A stretch of DNA of 25,891 bases, from the NCBI GenBank assembly GCA_934647305.1, contig CAKUFI010000037.1, forward strand, positions 1 through 25,891, written 5' to 3'. Shown here in pieces: positions 1 to 7,683 of the stretch. The notes beneath the pieces are model-generated. The model was not told the origin of the DNA and did no database searches. It saw nothing but the letters and a program-made list of their open reading frames with translations. How positions within the stretch are numbered: position 1 is the first letter of the stretch; every line of letters begins with the position of its first letter. This DNA comes from an uncultured Clostridia bacterium. Its GTDB lineage: Bacteria; Bacillota; Clostridia; Christensenellales; Aristaeellaceae. Position numbers and translations under genes: made by a program.

Positions 1-23
1 GCCGCTGGGCACGATTGAAAGTT

Positions 24-45
24 CGAAAGGGCTGCGGCCCTCTCG
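24..45. terminator. Possible hairpin terminator of a gene left of the window
   Basis: A 9-bp stem with one mismatch (24-32 with 37-45) and a 4-nt loop TGCG. A run of six T lies at 60-65, too far downstream for a clean intrinsic terminator. It may instead be a decayed fragment of the hairpin repeats described below, because the following CTCGAGCTCTCC resembles the sequence at 15360-15370. Confidence 0.3.
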
Positions 46-72
46 AGCTCTCCGGGGGTTTTTTGACAGTCT

Positions 73-302
73 GAATCCGCAAGGGAGCTTGCGGATTCGC
101 AGACTTCGGCCACTCCAACCTATGGCGGCCGGCAGTCGCCCCCAGAACCCGCGGCAGCAAGTGGAACCGGGCACTGCCTACCTTCTCCAGCCTCACATGC
201 AAGAACCACGCCTCTTTAGGGTGATCATGCTCTTCTTGCAGTTGTTTTCCGGGAGAGGTCTGGGGAGGCGCCTTTTTCAAAAAGGCGGCCTCCCCAGCGT
301 TC
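73..302 (+). repeat. Long composite hairpin repeat, copy 1 (plus orientation)
   Basis: Non-coding element in modules. Hairpin C is at 73-98 (10-bp perfect stem, 6-nt loop). Hairpin A is at 102-137 with the 11-nt loop TCCAACCTATG at 114-124. A linker with CCCGCGGCAGCAAGTGG (148-164) leads to a degenerate hairpin B at 167-179. One variable unit has GCAAGAA (199-205) and TTCTTGC (233-239) bracketing a 27-nt insert. Then comes CGGGAGAGGTC and hairpin H at 261-296 (8 bp, bulged G at 288, 9 bp), followed by the tail CCAGCGTTCC. The same modules in the same order occur at 7684-8237 on the other strand. An open frame at 89-319 is incidental: it has no ribosome binding site and follows the repeat. Confidence 0.8.
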
Positions 303-355
303 CCTGCCCGGCCGGTTAAAATTTGCGACAAACGCGGCTTTGTTCAGTTTTTTTC

Positions 356-384
356 TTGACAGGCGGTGTTTTGCGTGCTATACT
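356..384 (+). promoter_or_regulatory. Sigma-A promoter of the small hydrophobic ORF
   Basis: Consensus -35 TTGACA at 356-361, 17-bp spacer, -10 TATACT at 379-384. Transcription would start near 391 and give a leader of about 40 nt before the ATG at 433. This is one of the best promoter matches in the window. Confidence 0.85.
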
Positions 385-432
385 GGCTTCAATTCAAGGA
401 AAACGTCGATTATTCGAAGGAGGAGCCGTACG

Positions 433-720
433 ATGTTCAGCCGTTTTGCTCAGTCGTTCGTGAATGCGTTCGCCCGGTGCGCGTGCGCCGCTTCCTCCTG
501 CGCTGAAAATAAGACTGTCCTTTCGATGGACGCAGCTCTGTCTGCGTCCATTTTTCTGTCCATTCTGCTGCTGAACAGCCTGCTGGCCGCGAGCCTGCTG
601 GGCCTTCAGCTTCTGCCCCTGCTGATTAGCCTGATTAGCCTGATTACCCTGATTATCCTGACCGCAGGGATTTTCCGAAGCGCGACGAAGAGCAGCTTAC
701 CCTGTCTGAACCCGCAGTAG
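433..720 (+). CDS. Small hydrophobic Leu/Ile-rich protein or leader peptide, function unknown
   Basis: A 95-residue ORF not matched to any family I know. The ATG at 433 follows GAAGGAGGAG (415-424) at good spacing and lies behind a consensus promoter; the same frame opens upstream at 340, but that is before the promoter. Residues 1-30 are Ala/Cys/Ser/Phe rich. Residues about 35-80 are almost entirely Leu, Ile, Ala and Ser and could form one long or two short membrane helices; the tail is polar. Residues about 62-76 come from a 9-nt tandem repeat (CTGATTAGC and variants, 619-660) giving Leu-Ile-Ser/Thr units. A terminator-like hairpin sits inside the ORF (526-555) and a strong terminator follows the stop. 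It could be a membrane peptide, a type I toxin-like peptide, or a leader peptide controlling the permease gene downstream. The translation signals are clear; the role is open. Confidence 0.55.
   Translation: MFSRFAQSFVNAFARCACAASSCAENKTVLSMDAALSASIFLSILLLNSLLAASLLGLQLLPLLISLISLITLIILTAGIFRSATKSSLPCLNPQ
526..555 (+). terminator. Terminator-like hairpin inside the small ORF
   Basis: Perfect 10-bp stem (526-535 with 542-551), 6-nt loop CTCTGT, then a run of T ending at 555. It lies within the coding sequence, so translating ribosomes would keep it from forming. That arrangement allows translation-dependent premature termination, but function is inferred from shape only. Confidence 0.5.
619..660 (+). 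repeat. 9-bp tandem repeat in the small ORF
   Basis: CTGATTAGC occurs twice in a row, followed by CTGATTACC and CTGATTATC, then CTGACC. The period equals three codons, so copy number changes would keep the frame and alter the length of the Leu-Ile-rich segment. Confidence 0.8.
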
Positions 721-738
721 ACGGGCTCAAGGCAGCAG

Positions 739-770
739 CGACTCCGCCGGTTTCGGCGGAGTCGTTTTTT
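739..770 (+). terminator. Intrinsic terminator after the small ORF
   Basis: Perfect 11-bp stem (739-749 with 754-764), 4-nt loop GTTT, six T at 765-770. It follows the stop codon at 718-720 by 18 nt and precedes the permease start by about 80 nt, so it can end the short transcript or act as an attenuator for the permease. Confidence 0.85.
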
Positions 771-851
771 GATGGTCTGACCGCTCCCGTCCGGCCGGCT
801 GGGGCGAGAAGATATAAAGTACCCGATTCGTAGAAAAAAGGATGGATGAAA

Positions 852-2390
852 ATGCAGTTCCTCGATTTTGTCATGGCCCTCAGCCCGATCCTGGTCGTGC
901 TGGTCGGCATCCTCTGCTTCAAACAGTCGGCCAAAAAGGTCGCGCCCGTCGCCCTGGTCTGGACGCTGATCCTGGGCTTCACCTACTTCAACACCACCGG
1001 CGCGACGTTCAAGGAAAACGTGGCCGCGTTCGACCCGCTCCTGTGGAAGGGCATCAAGGAAGGCCTGAAGATCGTGGTGATGGTCTTCGGCGCGTTCGTG
1101 ATCCTGAACCTGCTGCGCGAGACCGGCGCGATCGAGGACGTGAAGTCCACCATCGCCCGCATCAGCGACGACAAGCGCGTCCAGGTGGTCGTCATCGGCA
1201 TGATGTTCCCGATCTTCCTGGAGGGCGCGGCGGGCGCGGGCGCTCCGGCGGCGATTGCGGCGCCCTTCCTGACGGCGCTGGGCTTCGACCCGATTACCTC
1301 GATCGCGCTGGCGCTGCTGGGCGACGCGACCCCCTGCTCCTGGGGCGGCGCGGGCCTGACCACGATCAACGGCGGCGCGGCGCTGGTGGAGGCGGGCGTG
1401 GCGACCGTCGCGCAGAACGCGGCGATGGTGGGCCGCATCCACATGTTCGGCGTGCTGATCATCCCCTTCATCATGGTGTTCATGGCGTTCGGCCGCAAGG
1501 GCTTCAAAGGCATCGTGCCCTACCTCTTCTTCGCGGGCGCGTCCACCGGCGCGGTGATGTTCGCGCTGTCCAACTTCGTGGGCGCGGAGGTCACCTCGAT
1601 GGGCACCGGCCTGGTCTCCATGCTGCTCAGCGTGCTCTATGTCAAGCTGGTCGGCGTGAAAACCCCGGACGAGTACCGCCACCAGTTCACGCATGAGGAG
1701 CGCCACTACCACGCCTTCCGCGCGCTGTCCCCCTACATCTACATGCTGACGCTCCTGCCGGTGATTCGCTACGGCTTCCCGGCGGTGGTCAAGAACGGCT
1801 TCGCGGTCATGTGTACCTTCGGCTACATCGTGTGGGTGGACGTGGTCATCCTGATCTGCGGGCTGCTGGGCGCGCTGACGCTGGGCGTGAAGCTCAGGCA
1901 GTACGCGGCCATCTGCAAAAAGACCATCGCGCACGTCATGCCCGTCATGGTCACGATGAGCAGCCTGCTGGTCGTCTCCTACGTCATGCAGTCGGATCGC
2001 ACCGGCATGATGAACCTGCTGGCCTCGGACGTGGCCAGGGCCGTGGGGCGCTTCTACCCCGCCGCGGCCGTGCTCATCGGCGCGAGCGGCTCCTTCATCA
2101 CCGGCACCGGCCTGGGCTCGAACATCATGTTCGCCGACATGCACATGCAGGCCGCCGCCTCGCTGGGCATGAACCCGATCACCATCTTCGCCGGCCAGAA
2201 CGCGGGCGCGTCGCTGGGCAACCTGATCTGCCCCAACAACACGGTCGCCGCCTGCGCCACAGTCGACCAGATCGGCAACGAAAACCAGGTCATGAAGCGC
2301 ACGCTTCCCGCTTTCGCGGTCATCCTGGTCACCTACATGGCGCTGTGCATGCTCTATACCTGCGTGCTTTTCCCCCATTTCGGCGCATAA
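852..2390 (+). CDS. L-lactate permease family transporter (LctP/LldP type)
   Basis: A 512-residue integral membrane protein resembling the lactate/glycolate permease family (Pfam Lactate_perm), which imports 2-hydroxymonocarboxylates with a cation. The family signature is clear near residues 122-140, a Gly/Ala-rich FLEGAAGAGAPAAI stretch. A second Gly-rich stretch sits near residues 155-175 and a third, with ASGSFITGTGLGSN, near residues 411-424. Length agrees with the family (about 500-550). I chose the ATG at 852 because AAGGA at 838-842 lies 9 nt upstream; the ATG at 846 is only 3 nt from it. A TATAAA at 813-818 could be a -10 box, but I see no good -35. The next gene encodes a 2-hydroxyacid dehydrogenase, so the natural substrate may be lactate or a related 2-hydroxyacid. 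Family assignment is firm; substrate is inferred. Confidence 0.88.
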   Translation: MQFLDFVMALSPILVVLVGILCFKQSAKKVAPVALVWTLILGFTYFNTTGATFKENVAAFDPLLWKGIKEGLKIVVMVFGAFVILNLLRETGAIEDVKSTIARISDDKRVQVVVIGMMFPIFLEGAAGAGAPAAIAAPFLTALGFDPITSIALALLGDATPCSWGGAGLTTINGGAALVEAGVATVAQNAAMVGRIHMFGVLIIPFIMVFMAFGRKGFKGIVPYLFFAGASTGAVMFALSNFVGAEVTSMGTGLVSMLLSVLYVKLVGVKTPDEYRHQFTHEERHYHAFRALSPYIYMLTLLPVIRYGFPAVVKNGFAVMCTFGYIVWVDVVILICGLLGALTLGVKLRQYAAICKKTIAHVMPVMVTMSSLLVVSYVMQSDRTGMMNLLASDVARAVGRFYPAAAVLIGASGSFITGTGLGSNIMFADMHMQAAASLGMNPITIFAGQNAGASLGNLICPNNTVAACATVDQIGNENQVMKRTLPAFAVILVTYMALCMLYTCVLFPHFGA

Positions 2391-2447
2391 GTCTCATTCA
2401 GGCAACTCGGGGACAAGTCGCCCCGCGCTCGTAAAAAAACGCCGCTT

Positions 2448-2477
2448 CGCCTGCCCGGCGCCTCCGCCAGGCAGGCG
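2448..2477. other. Hairpin between permease and dehydrogenase genes
   Basis: An 8-bp stem (CGCCTGCC at 2448-2455, GGCAGGCG at 2470-2477) encloses a 14-nt loop. No T run follows on the plus strand, so it is not a plain terminator. It may protect or process the permease-dehydrogenase message; a smaller GGGG/CCCC hairpin lies near 2409-2424. Confidence 0.4.
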
Positions 2478-2522
2478 GACAACCCCAAGCTCTGTGAACA
2501 GAAAGAAAGGATGGAAACTGTG

Positions 2523-3473
2523 ATGGCAAAGAAAAGAATCGTCGGTGTGGTTGGTCTGGGACACGTGGGCGCGCACGTCGCCTATTCCCTGGCGGTGCAG
2601 GGCATCGCGGACGAGCTGGTGCTGGTGGACATGAACGCGCAGAAGGTGGCCAGCGAGGCCCAGGATCTGCGCGACGCCGCCGCCTACCTCCCCCATCGCG
2701 TCACCGTGCGCGAGGCCGATTTTTCTGACCTGGGCAACTGCGACCTGATCGTCAACTGTGTGGGCAAGATCGAGCTGCTGCGCGGCAATCACAACCGCGT
2801 CACCGAAATGGACTTCACCATTCCCGCCGTGCGCGGCTACGCCGACAAGATCAAGGCCAGCGGCTTTGACGGCGTGGTCATCAACATCACCAACCCCTGC
2901 GACATCGTGACGCGCGAGCTGGCGCTGCGCCTGGGCCTGCCCAAGGGCCGCGTCTTCGGCACCGGCACGGGCCTTGACACCTCCCGCCTGCTCAGCGCCC
3001 TGGCCAGGCAGACCGGCGTGGATCACAAATCCATCACCTGTTACATGCTGGGCGAGCACGGCAACCAGCAGTTCGCCCCCTGGTCGTGCGTCAGCTTCCG
3101 CGGCATGCCGCTGGACGAGTGGGCCAAGACCGACGAGCGCTTCCGCTTCGACCGCGACGCGCTGACGAAGGAGTCGATCAACGGCGGCTGGGTCACCTTC
3201 TCCGGCAAATTCTGCACCGAGTACGGCATCGCCACCACCGCCGCCCGCATGGCGCACATCGTGCTGCACGACGAAAAGGCCATCATGCCCGCCAGCATGG
3301 AGCTGGACGGCGAGTACGGCGAGACCGGCCTGTTCGCGGGCGTGCCCTGCGTTCTGGGCGCAAATGGCGTGGAGCAGGTCGTCGAGCTGCCCCTCACCCC
3401 CGCCGAAAAGGCCGCCTTCCACGAGTGCTGCGAGGGCATCCGCCACAACATGGAGCACCTTAAGGAAATCTGA
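2523..3473 (+). CDS. L-2-hydroxyisocaproate/L-lactate dehydrogenase family protein
   Basis: A 316-residue NAD-dependent 2-hydroxyacid dehydrogenase of the LDH/MDH superfamily, interconverting a 2-oxoacid and an L-2-hydroxyacid. The Rossmann motif GLGHVGAHVA is at residues about 10-19, followed by an Asp-ending strand (VLVDMN) that favours NAD. The catalytic set is in place: Asp152 and Arg155 in LDTSR, His179 in GEHGNQQF, with the same spacing as LDH Asp168/Arg171/His195. The active-site loop reads GKIELLRGN instead of the LDH-type loop with Gln/Arg, and resembles L-2-hydroxyisocaproate dehydrogenase (L-HicDH, compare GNIKLQQ in the Weissella enzyme), so branched-chain or other bulky 2-oxoacids are plausible substrates. 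GAAAGG at 2505-2510 fits the ATG at 2523 (or GTG at 2520) better than the ATG at 2511. Probably co-transcribed with the permease; a terminator follows. Confidence 0.85.
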   Translation: MAKKRIVGVVGLGHVGAHVAYSLAVQGIADELVLVDMNAQKVASEAQDLRDAAAYLPHRVTVREADFSDLGNCDLIVNCVGKIELLRGNHNRVTEMDFTIPAVRGYADKIKASGFDGVVINITNPCDIVTRELALRLGLPKGRVFGTGTGLDTSRLLSALARQTGVDHKSITCYMLGEHGNQQFAPWSCVSFRGMPLDEWAKTDERFRFDRDALTKESINGGWVTFSGKFCTEYGIATTAARMAHIVLHDEKAIMPASMELDGEYGETGLFAGVPCVLGANGVEQVVELPLTPAEKAAFHECCEGIRHNMEHLKEI

Positions 3474-3513
3474 GCAGGCCGCCCCCGGCTTATCCACAGT
3501 TTCCCCTTTCTTT

Positions 3514-3546
3514 CCCCCAGGCCTCCCGCCCGGGGGTTTTTCTTTT
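3514..3546 (+). terminator. Intrinsic terminator after the dehydrogenase gene
   Basis: A 9-bp stem with one A-C mismatch (3514-3522 with 3528-3536), loop CTCCC, then TTTTTCTTTT. It separates the lactate pair from the GH10 operon. Confidence 0.8.
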
Positions 3547-3576
3547 CCCACAGGGACGGATTTCCCGACCGAAATC

Positions 3577-3638
3577 GAAACATAGTTTGCAAACAGGGAA
3601 ACATAGTTGTCGCGGGCGGGGTTCGCGCGGGGTATAAT
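3577..3638 (+). promoter_or_regulatory. GH10 operon promoter with phased direct repeat (candidate operator)
   Basis: The -10 is a perfect TATAAT at 3633-3638; the best upstream hexamer TTGTCG (3607-3612) gives a poor 20-bp spacer, so the promoter looks activator-dependent. Immediately upstream, GAAACATAGTT occurs twice (3577-3587 and 3598-3608), 21 bp apart, which is two helical turns. A perfect palindrome GTTTGCAAAC (3585-3594) lies between them. The layout fits an activator that binds direct repeats, such as an AraC/XylS-type regulator, but no regulator gene is nearby to confirm this. Confidence 0.6.
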
Positions 3639-3669
3639 GTAAACAACATGTATAGGAGGGATGCCCTTT

Positions 3670-4995
3670 ATGAGCAACCGGAGAGAGACGGTGCTGCGCG
3701 CCTTTTTCGAGCAGGCCGACTTCATGAACGAGCGGGTGCAAACCGGCATTGAGCTGCACCGCAAGGGCTGGGCCAATCTGACCTTCGTGGACGGCCAGGG
3801 CAGGCCCGTCCCGGGCGTGACGGTCGAGGCCAGCCAGCGCACGCACGACTTTCACTACGGCGCGAACCTGTTCATGCTGGACGAGCTGGAATCAGATGAA
3901 AAGAACGCCGAGTACCGCCGCCTGTTCGCCGACGCGTTCAACATGGCGACCGTGCCCTTTTACTGGAGCGACCTGGAGCCCGAGCGGGGCAGGCCGCGCT
4001 TCGACAGGGACAGTCCCCGGGTCTACCGCCGCCCGGCGATCGACCGGTGCCTGGAGTATTGCGAAGCGAATGGCGTAACCCCCAAGGAGCACTGCCTGGT
4101 CTACGACTTCTTCACCCCCGACTGGGTGCCGCGCGACGTGGACTCGATCAAGCGGGCCTATGAGGAGCGCTTCCGCGCGCTGTCCGAGCGCTACGCCGCC
4201 CGCATACACGGCTGGGAGGTCATCAACGAGACGCTGGCCGCCTATCACCGCACCCCGCTCGAGGACGAGCCCGGGCTGGTCGAGTGGGCGTTTCGCCTGG
4301 CCGAGCGGTACTTCCCGGACAACGAGCTGATTCTCAACGAAATGCACTCGAACGTTTGGGGCCCGGCCTTTCACGGCGACCGCAGCGCCTACTACCTGCT
4401 CATCGAGCGCGCGCTGAGCAGGGGCTGCCGCGTCGACTCGATCGGCATGCAGTTTCACATGTTCAGCCGCCCCGAAACCGAGGTCGAGCAGTCCCGCCCC
4501 TACTACGATCCCCGCGCGCTCTACGCGGTCATGGATCGCTACGCCGACTTCTCCCTGCCCTTCCAGATCACCGAGCTGACCATCCCCGCCCACGACGAGG
4601 GCGCCGAAAACGAGCAGATACAGGCCGAAATCATCCGCCTGCTCTACTCGATCTGGTTCAGCCACCCGAACATGGAGGCGATCATGTACTGGAACCTGGT
4701 GGACGGCTATGCGGCCTACGCCCCTCAGGGCGATATGACATGCGGCGAAAACCAGTACCGCGGCGGGCTGGTGCGCTTCGACTTCACGCCCAAGCCTTCC
4801 TATTATATGGTGCGCGATCTGTTTAGAAAGGTCTGGCATACCGAGGCCGCCGCCGTTTCCCGCGAGGACGGCCGCGCCCGCTTCAAGGGCTTCTACGGCG
4901 AGTACGACCTGACCATCCGCACGGGCGAAAAGACCGTCACAAAGCGCATTCACCTGACAAAAAACGGAACCGAAACGTTCAAAATCGAGCTGTAA
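3670..4995 (+). CDS. GH10 family glycoside hydrolase (endo-1,4-beta-xylanase type), paralogue 1
   Basis: A 441-residue protein of glycoside hydrolase family 10, retaining enzymes that mostly cut beta-1,4-xylan or xylo-oligosaccharides. The acid/base Glu187 lies in WEVINE and the nucleophile Glu302 in QITELT, both classic GH10 positions; the conserved His of strand 3 appears in EHCLVYD. Residues about 30-65 look like a small beta-rich N-terminal segment seen in many Clostridial GH10-like proteins, and a short beta-rich tail (about 395-441) follows the barrel. There is no signal peptide and no carbohydrate-binding module, so it should act in the cytoplasm on imported oligosaccharides. AGGAGG at 3654-3659 is 10 nt from the ATG at 3670; the ATG at 3661 is too close, and both paralogues start at the equivalent residue. 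First gene of a three-gene operon. Confidence 0.9.
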   Translation: MSNRRETVLRAFFEQADFMNERVQTGIELHRKGWANLTFVDGQGRPVPGVTVEASQRTHDFHYGANLFMLDELESDEKNAEYRRLFADAFNMATVPFYWSDLEPERGRPRFDRDSPRVYRRPAIDRCLEYCEANGVTPKEHCLVYDFFTPDWVPRDVDSIKRAYEERFRALSERYAARIHGWEVINETLAAYHRTPLEDEPGLVEWAFRLAERYFPDNELILNEMHSNVWGPAFHGDRSAYYLLIERALSRGCRVDSIGMQFHMFSRPETEVEQSRPYYDPRALYAVMDRYADFSLPFQITELTIPAHDEGAENEQIQAEIIRLLYSIWFSHPNMEAIMYWNLVDGYAAYAPQGDMTCGENQYRGGLVRFDFTPKPSYYMVRDLFRKVWHTEAAAVSREDGRARFKGFYGEYDLTIRTGEKTVTKRIHLTKNGTETFKIEL

Positions 4996-5014
4996 GCATA
5001 AGGAGGAACACATC

Positions 5015-6337
5015 ATGGCCAACCGCAGAGAAGAAGTCCTGCGCCCCTTCGTGGAGCAGGCGGATTACCTGAACGAGCGCGTGAGCACCGGCATTGAGCT
5101 CAACCGCAAGGGCTGGGCCGAGCTGTCCTTCGTGGACAGGGAGGGCAAGCCGGTCAAGGGCGTGACCGTCGAGGCGCGCCAGGCCACCCACGACTTTAGA
5201 ACCGGCGCGAACCTGTTCATGCTGGAGGAGCTGGAGACCCCCGAAAAGAACGCCGAGTACAAGCGCCTGTTTGCCGACGCGTTCAACCTGGCGACCCTGC
5301 CCTTCTACTGGCGCGACCTCGAGCCCGAGCAGGGCAAGCCGCGCTTTGCGAAGGACAGCCCCAGGGTCTACCGCCGCCCCGCGCCCGATCTGTGCCTGGA
5401 GTACTGCGAGGCCAACGGCATCGAGCCTAAGTGTCACTGCCTGAACTACGACCAGTGGTCGCCCGACTGGCTGGCCAACGAGGTGCCCGTCATCCGTCAG
5501 GCGCTGGTCAAGCGCTTCACCGAGCTCTCCGAGCGCTACTCAAAGCGCATCCCCTCCTGGGAGGTCACCAACGAGACGCTCTTCCTGAACGCCCGCACGG
5601 TCAACTTCCACACCCCCGACCTGGTCGAGTGGAGCTTCCACACCGCCGACCGCCTCTTCCCCAATAACCGCCTGATCATCAACGAGGCGCACTGCAACCT
5701 CTGGGACGTGTTCAACGGCACCCGCAGCGCCTACTATATGCAGATTCAGCGCGCCCTCTCCCAGGGCTGCCGCATCGACTCCATCGGCATGCAGTATCAC
5801 ATGTTCTACCGCGCCGAGGAGGAGGCCAAAAAGACCGCCATCTTCTACTCCCCCGAGCACATGTACAAGGTGCTCGACCAGTACGCCGACTTCCATCTGC
5901 CCATCCAGATCACCGAGCTGACCATCCCCGCCTACCGCTGGAACGAGGAGGACGAGGACATTCAGGCCGAGATCCTGAAGAACATCTACTCCATGTGGTT
6001 CAGCCACGAGTGCATGGAGGCCATCATCTACTGGAACCTGGTCGACGGCTACGCGGCCTTCGCGCCCCAGGGCGACATGACCAGCGGCGAGAACTACTAC
6101 CACGGCGGCCTGGTGCGCTTCGACTTCACGCCCAAGAAGAGCTACTACACGCTGCGCGACCTGTTCAAGAAGACCTGGCATACCGAGACCACCGTCACCG
6201 GCAGCGAGGACGGCCGCGCCCACTTCAAGGGCTTCTACGGCGAGTACGACCTGACCATCCACGCGGGCGAAAAGACCGTCACCAGGCGCATTCACCTGAC
6301 CAAAAAGGGCGCAAAGTCCTTCAGGATCGAGCTGTAA
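5015..6337 (+). CDS. GH10 family glycoside hydrolase, paralogue 2
   Basis: A 440-residue close paralogue of the preceding gene, starting 19 nt after its stop with AAGGAGGAA before the ATG. Acid/base Glu187 is in WEVTNE (Thr replaces the Ile of copies 1 and 3) and nucleophile Glu301 in QITELT. The segment PKCHCLNYDQW differs from copy 1 (PKEHCLVYDFF) around the strand-3 His, near the substrate cleft, so specificity may have shifted. No signal peptide. The last residues (RIHLTKKGAKSFRIEL) closely match the end of copy 1, pointing to tandem duplication of a whole gene with its ribosome binding site. Probably cytoplasmic hydrolysis of xylo-oligosaccharides. Confidence 0.9.
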   Translation: MANRREEVLRPFVEQADYLNERVSTGIELNRKGWAELSFVDREGKPVKGVTVEARQATHDFRTGANLFMLEELETPEKNAEYKRLFADAFNLATLPFYWRDLEPEQGKPRFAKDSPRVYRRPAPDLCLEYCEANGIEPKCHCLNYDQWSPDWLANEVPVIRQALVKRFTELSERYSKRIPSWEVTNETLFLNARTVNFHTPDLVEWSFHTADRLFPNNRLIINEAHCNLWDVFNGTRSAYYMQIQRALSQGCRIDSIGMQYHMFYRAEEEAKKTAIFYSPEHMYKVLDQYADFHLPIQITELTIPAYRWNEEDEDIQAEILKNIYSMWFSHECMEAIIYWNLVDGYAAFAPQGDMTSGENYYHGGLVRFDFTPKKSYYTLRDLFKKTWHTETTVTGSEDGRAHFKGFYGEYDLTIHAGEKTVTRRIHLTKKGAKSFRIEL

Positions 6338-6354
6338 GCGGGAGGAAACACACC

Positions 6355-7683
6355 ATGAGCGACCGCAGAGAACAGGTACTCAAGCCCTTTGTCCAGTACG
6401 CCGACTATATGAACGACCGCGTGTCCAGCGGCATCGAGATGAACCGCAAGGCCTACGCCAACCTGCGCTTCGTGGATAAGGAAGGCAATCCCGTCCCGGG
6501 CGCGCACGCCGAAATCCATCAGCGGACGCATGACTTCAAGTACGGCGCGAATCTCTTCATGCTGGGCGAGATGGAGACCGAGGAAAAGAACCAGGCATAC
6601 GAGGAATACTTCGCCGACTGCTTCAATCTGGCCACGCTGCCCTTCTACTGGAGCGACCTCGAGCCCGAGCAGGGCAAGCCGCGCTACGCCAAGGACAGCC
6701 CCAGGGTCTACCGCCGCCCCGCGCCCGACCTGTGCCTGGAGTACTGCGAAAAACACGGCATCGAGCCCAAGGCGCACTGCCTGGTCTATGACAACTTCGC
6801 GCCCGAGTGGGCCAAGAAGGACGTGCGCTCGATGAAGCGGCTGTACCTCAAGCGATTCAAAGAGCTTTCCGAGCGCTACGCCGACCGCATCCCCTCCTGG
6901 GAGGTCATCAACGAGACCATCTGGGCCTTCAGTGACACCCGCAGCGAATTCATGTTCGCCGACGACTACCTCGAGTGGAGCTTCGACAACGTGGCCAAGT
7001 ACTTCCCCGAGAATCACCTGATCCTCAACGAGTACGGCATGTTCGGCGGCCAGCCCGCCACCACCCGTGCGCCCTACTACATGCTCATCGACCGCCTGAT
7101 CCGCGAGGGCAAGCGCGTCGACAGCATCGGCTTCCAGTTCCACCGCTTCGTCACTGAGGAGAACGAAGCCCCCTCCGCGCAGAAGGACTTCAACCCCATG
7201 CAGACCTTCCGCCTGCTCGACCTATACGCCAAGTTCGGTCGGCCCATGCAGATCACCGAGGTCACCTTCCCCGCCTATCGCTGGACCGAGGAGGACGAGG
7301 ACATCCAGGCCGAGATGCTCAAGAACATGTACTCCATGTGGTTCAGCCAGACCCAGATGGAGGCCATCATCTACTGGAACCTGGTCGACGGCTACGCGGC
7401 CTTCGCGCCCCTGGGCGACATGACCAGCGGCGAAAACCGCTACGCGGGCGGCCTGCTGCGCCACGACATGACCCCCAAGAAGGCCTACTATACCCTGCGC
7501 GACCTGTTCAAGAAGACTTGGCACACCGAAGCCTCCGTCACCGCCAACGACGAGGGCCGCACCGGCTTCAAGGGCTTCTACGGTGAGTACGACCTCGAGG
7601 TCACCGCCAACGGCCAGACCACCCCCCACACCCTCCACCTCACCCGCGAGCACCATCTCAACGACTACCCGATCGTGCTGTAG
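6355..7683 (+). CDS. GH10 family glycoside hydrolase, paralogue 3
   Basis: A 442-residue third paralogue. The ATG at 6355 follows GGGAGGAAA, 17 nt after the previous stop; the frame is open well upstream but that part overlaps copy 2 and is not real. Glu187 in WEVINE and Glu302 in QITEVT are the catalytic pair. It is the most divergent copy: the loop after Glu187 (IWAFSDTRSEFMF), the region after LILNEYGMFGG and the nucleophile motif (EV rather than EL) all differ. The C-terminus HHLNDYPIVL does not match the shared RIEL ending. No signal peptide. The stop codon directly abuts a repeat element at 7684, and no clear separate terminator is seen, so hairpin H there may serve as the 3' end of the operon. 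Confidence 0.9.
   Translation: MSDRREQVLKPFVQYADYMNDRVSSGIEMNRKAYANLRFVDKEGNPVPGAHAEIHQRTHDFKYGANLFMLGEMETEEKNQAYEEYFADCFNLATLPFYWSDLEPEQGKPRYAKDSPRVYRRPAPDLCLEYCEKHGIEPKAHCLVYDNFAPEWAKKDVRSMKRLYLKRFKELSERYADRIPSWEVINETIWAFSDTRSEFMFADDYLEWSFDNVAKYFPENHLILNEYGMFGGQPATTRAPYYMLIDRLIREGKRVDSIGFQFHRFVTEENEAPSAQKDFNPMQTFRLLDLYAKFGRPMQITEVTFPAYRWTEEDEDIQAEMLKNMYSMWFSQTQMEAIIYWNLVDGYAAFAPLGDMTSGENRYAGGLLRHDMTPKKAYYTLRDLFKKTWHTEASVTANDEGRTGFKGFYGEYDLEVTANGQTTPHTLHLTREHHLNDYPIVL

Noticed and set aside
89..319. 76-codon ORF in the left repeat
   Set aside because: Entirely inside the hairpin repeat, no ribosome binding site, and similar frames in other copies are not conserved.
606..2378. Minus-strand open frame opposite the permease
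   Set aside because: Asp/His/Arg-rich shadow without a ribosome binding site; the plus-strand permease is clear.
3490..3498. DnaA box TTATCCACA as a replication origin
   Set aside because: A single consensus box with no cluster, no AT-rich unwinding region and no dnaA or dnaN nearby; probably chance or a minor DnaA site.
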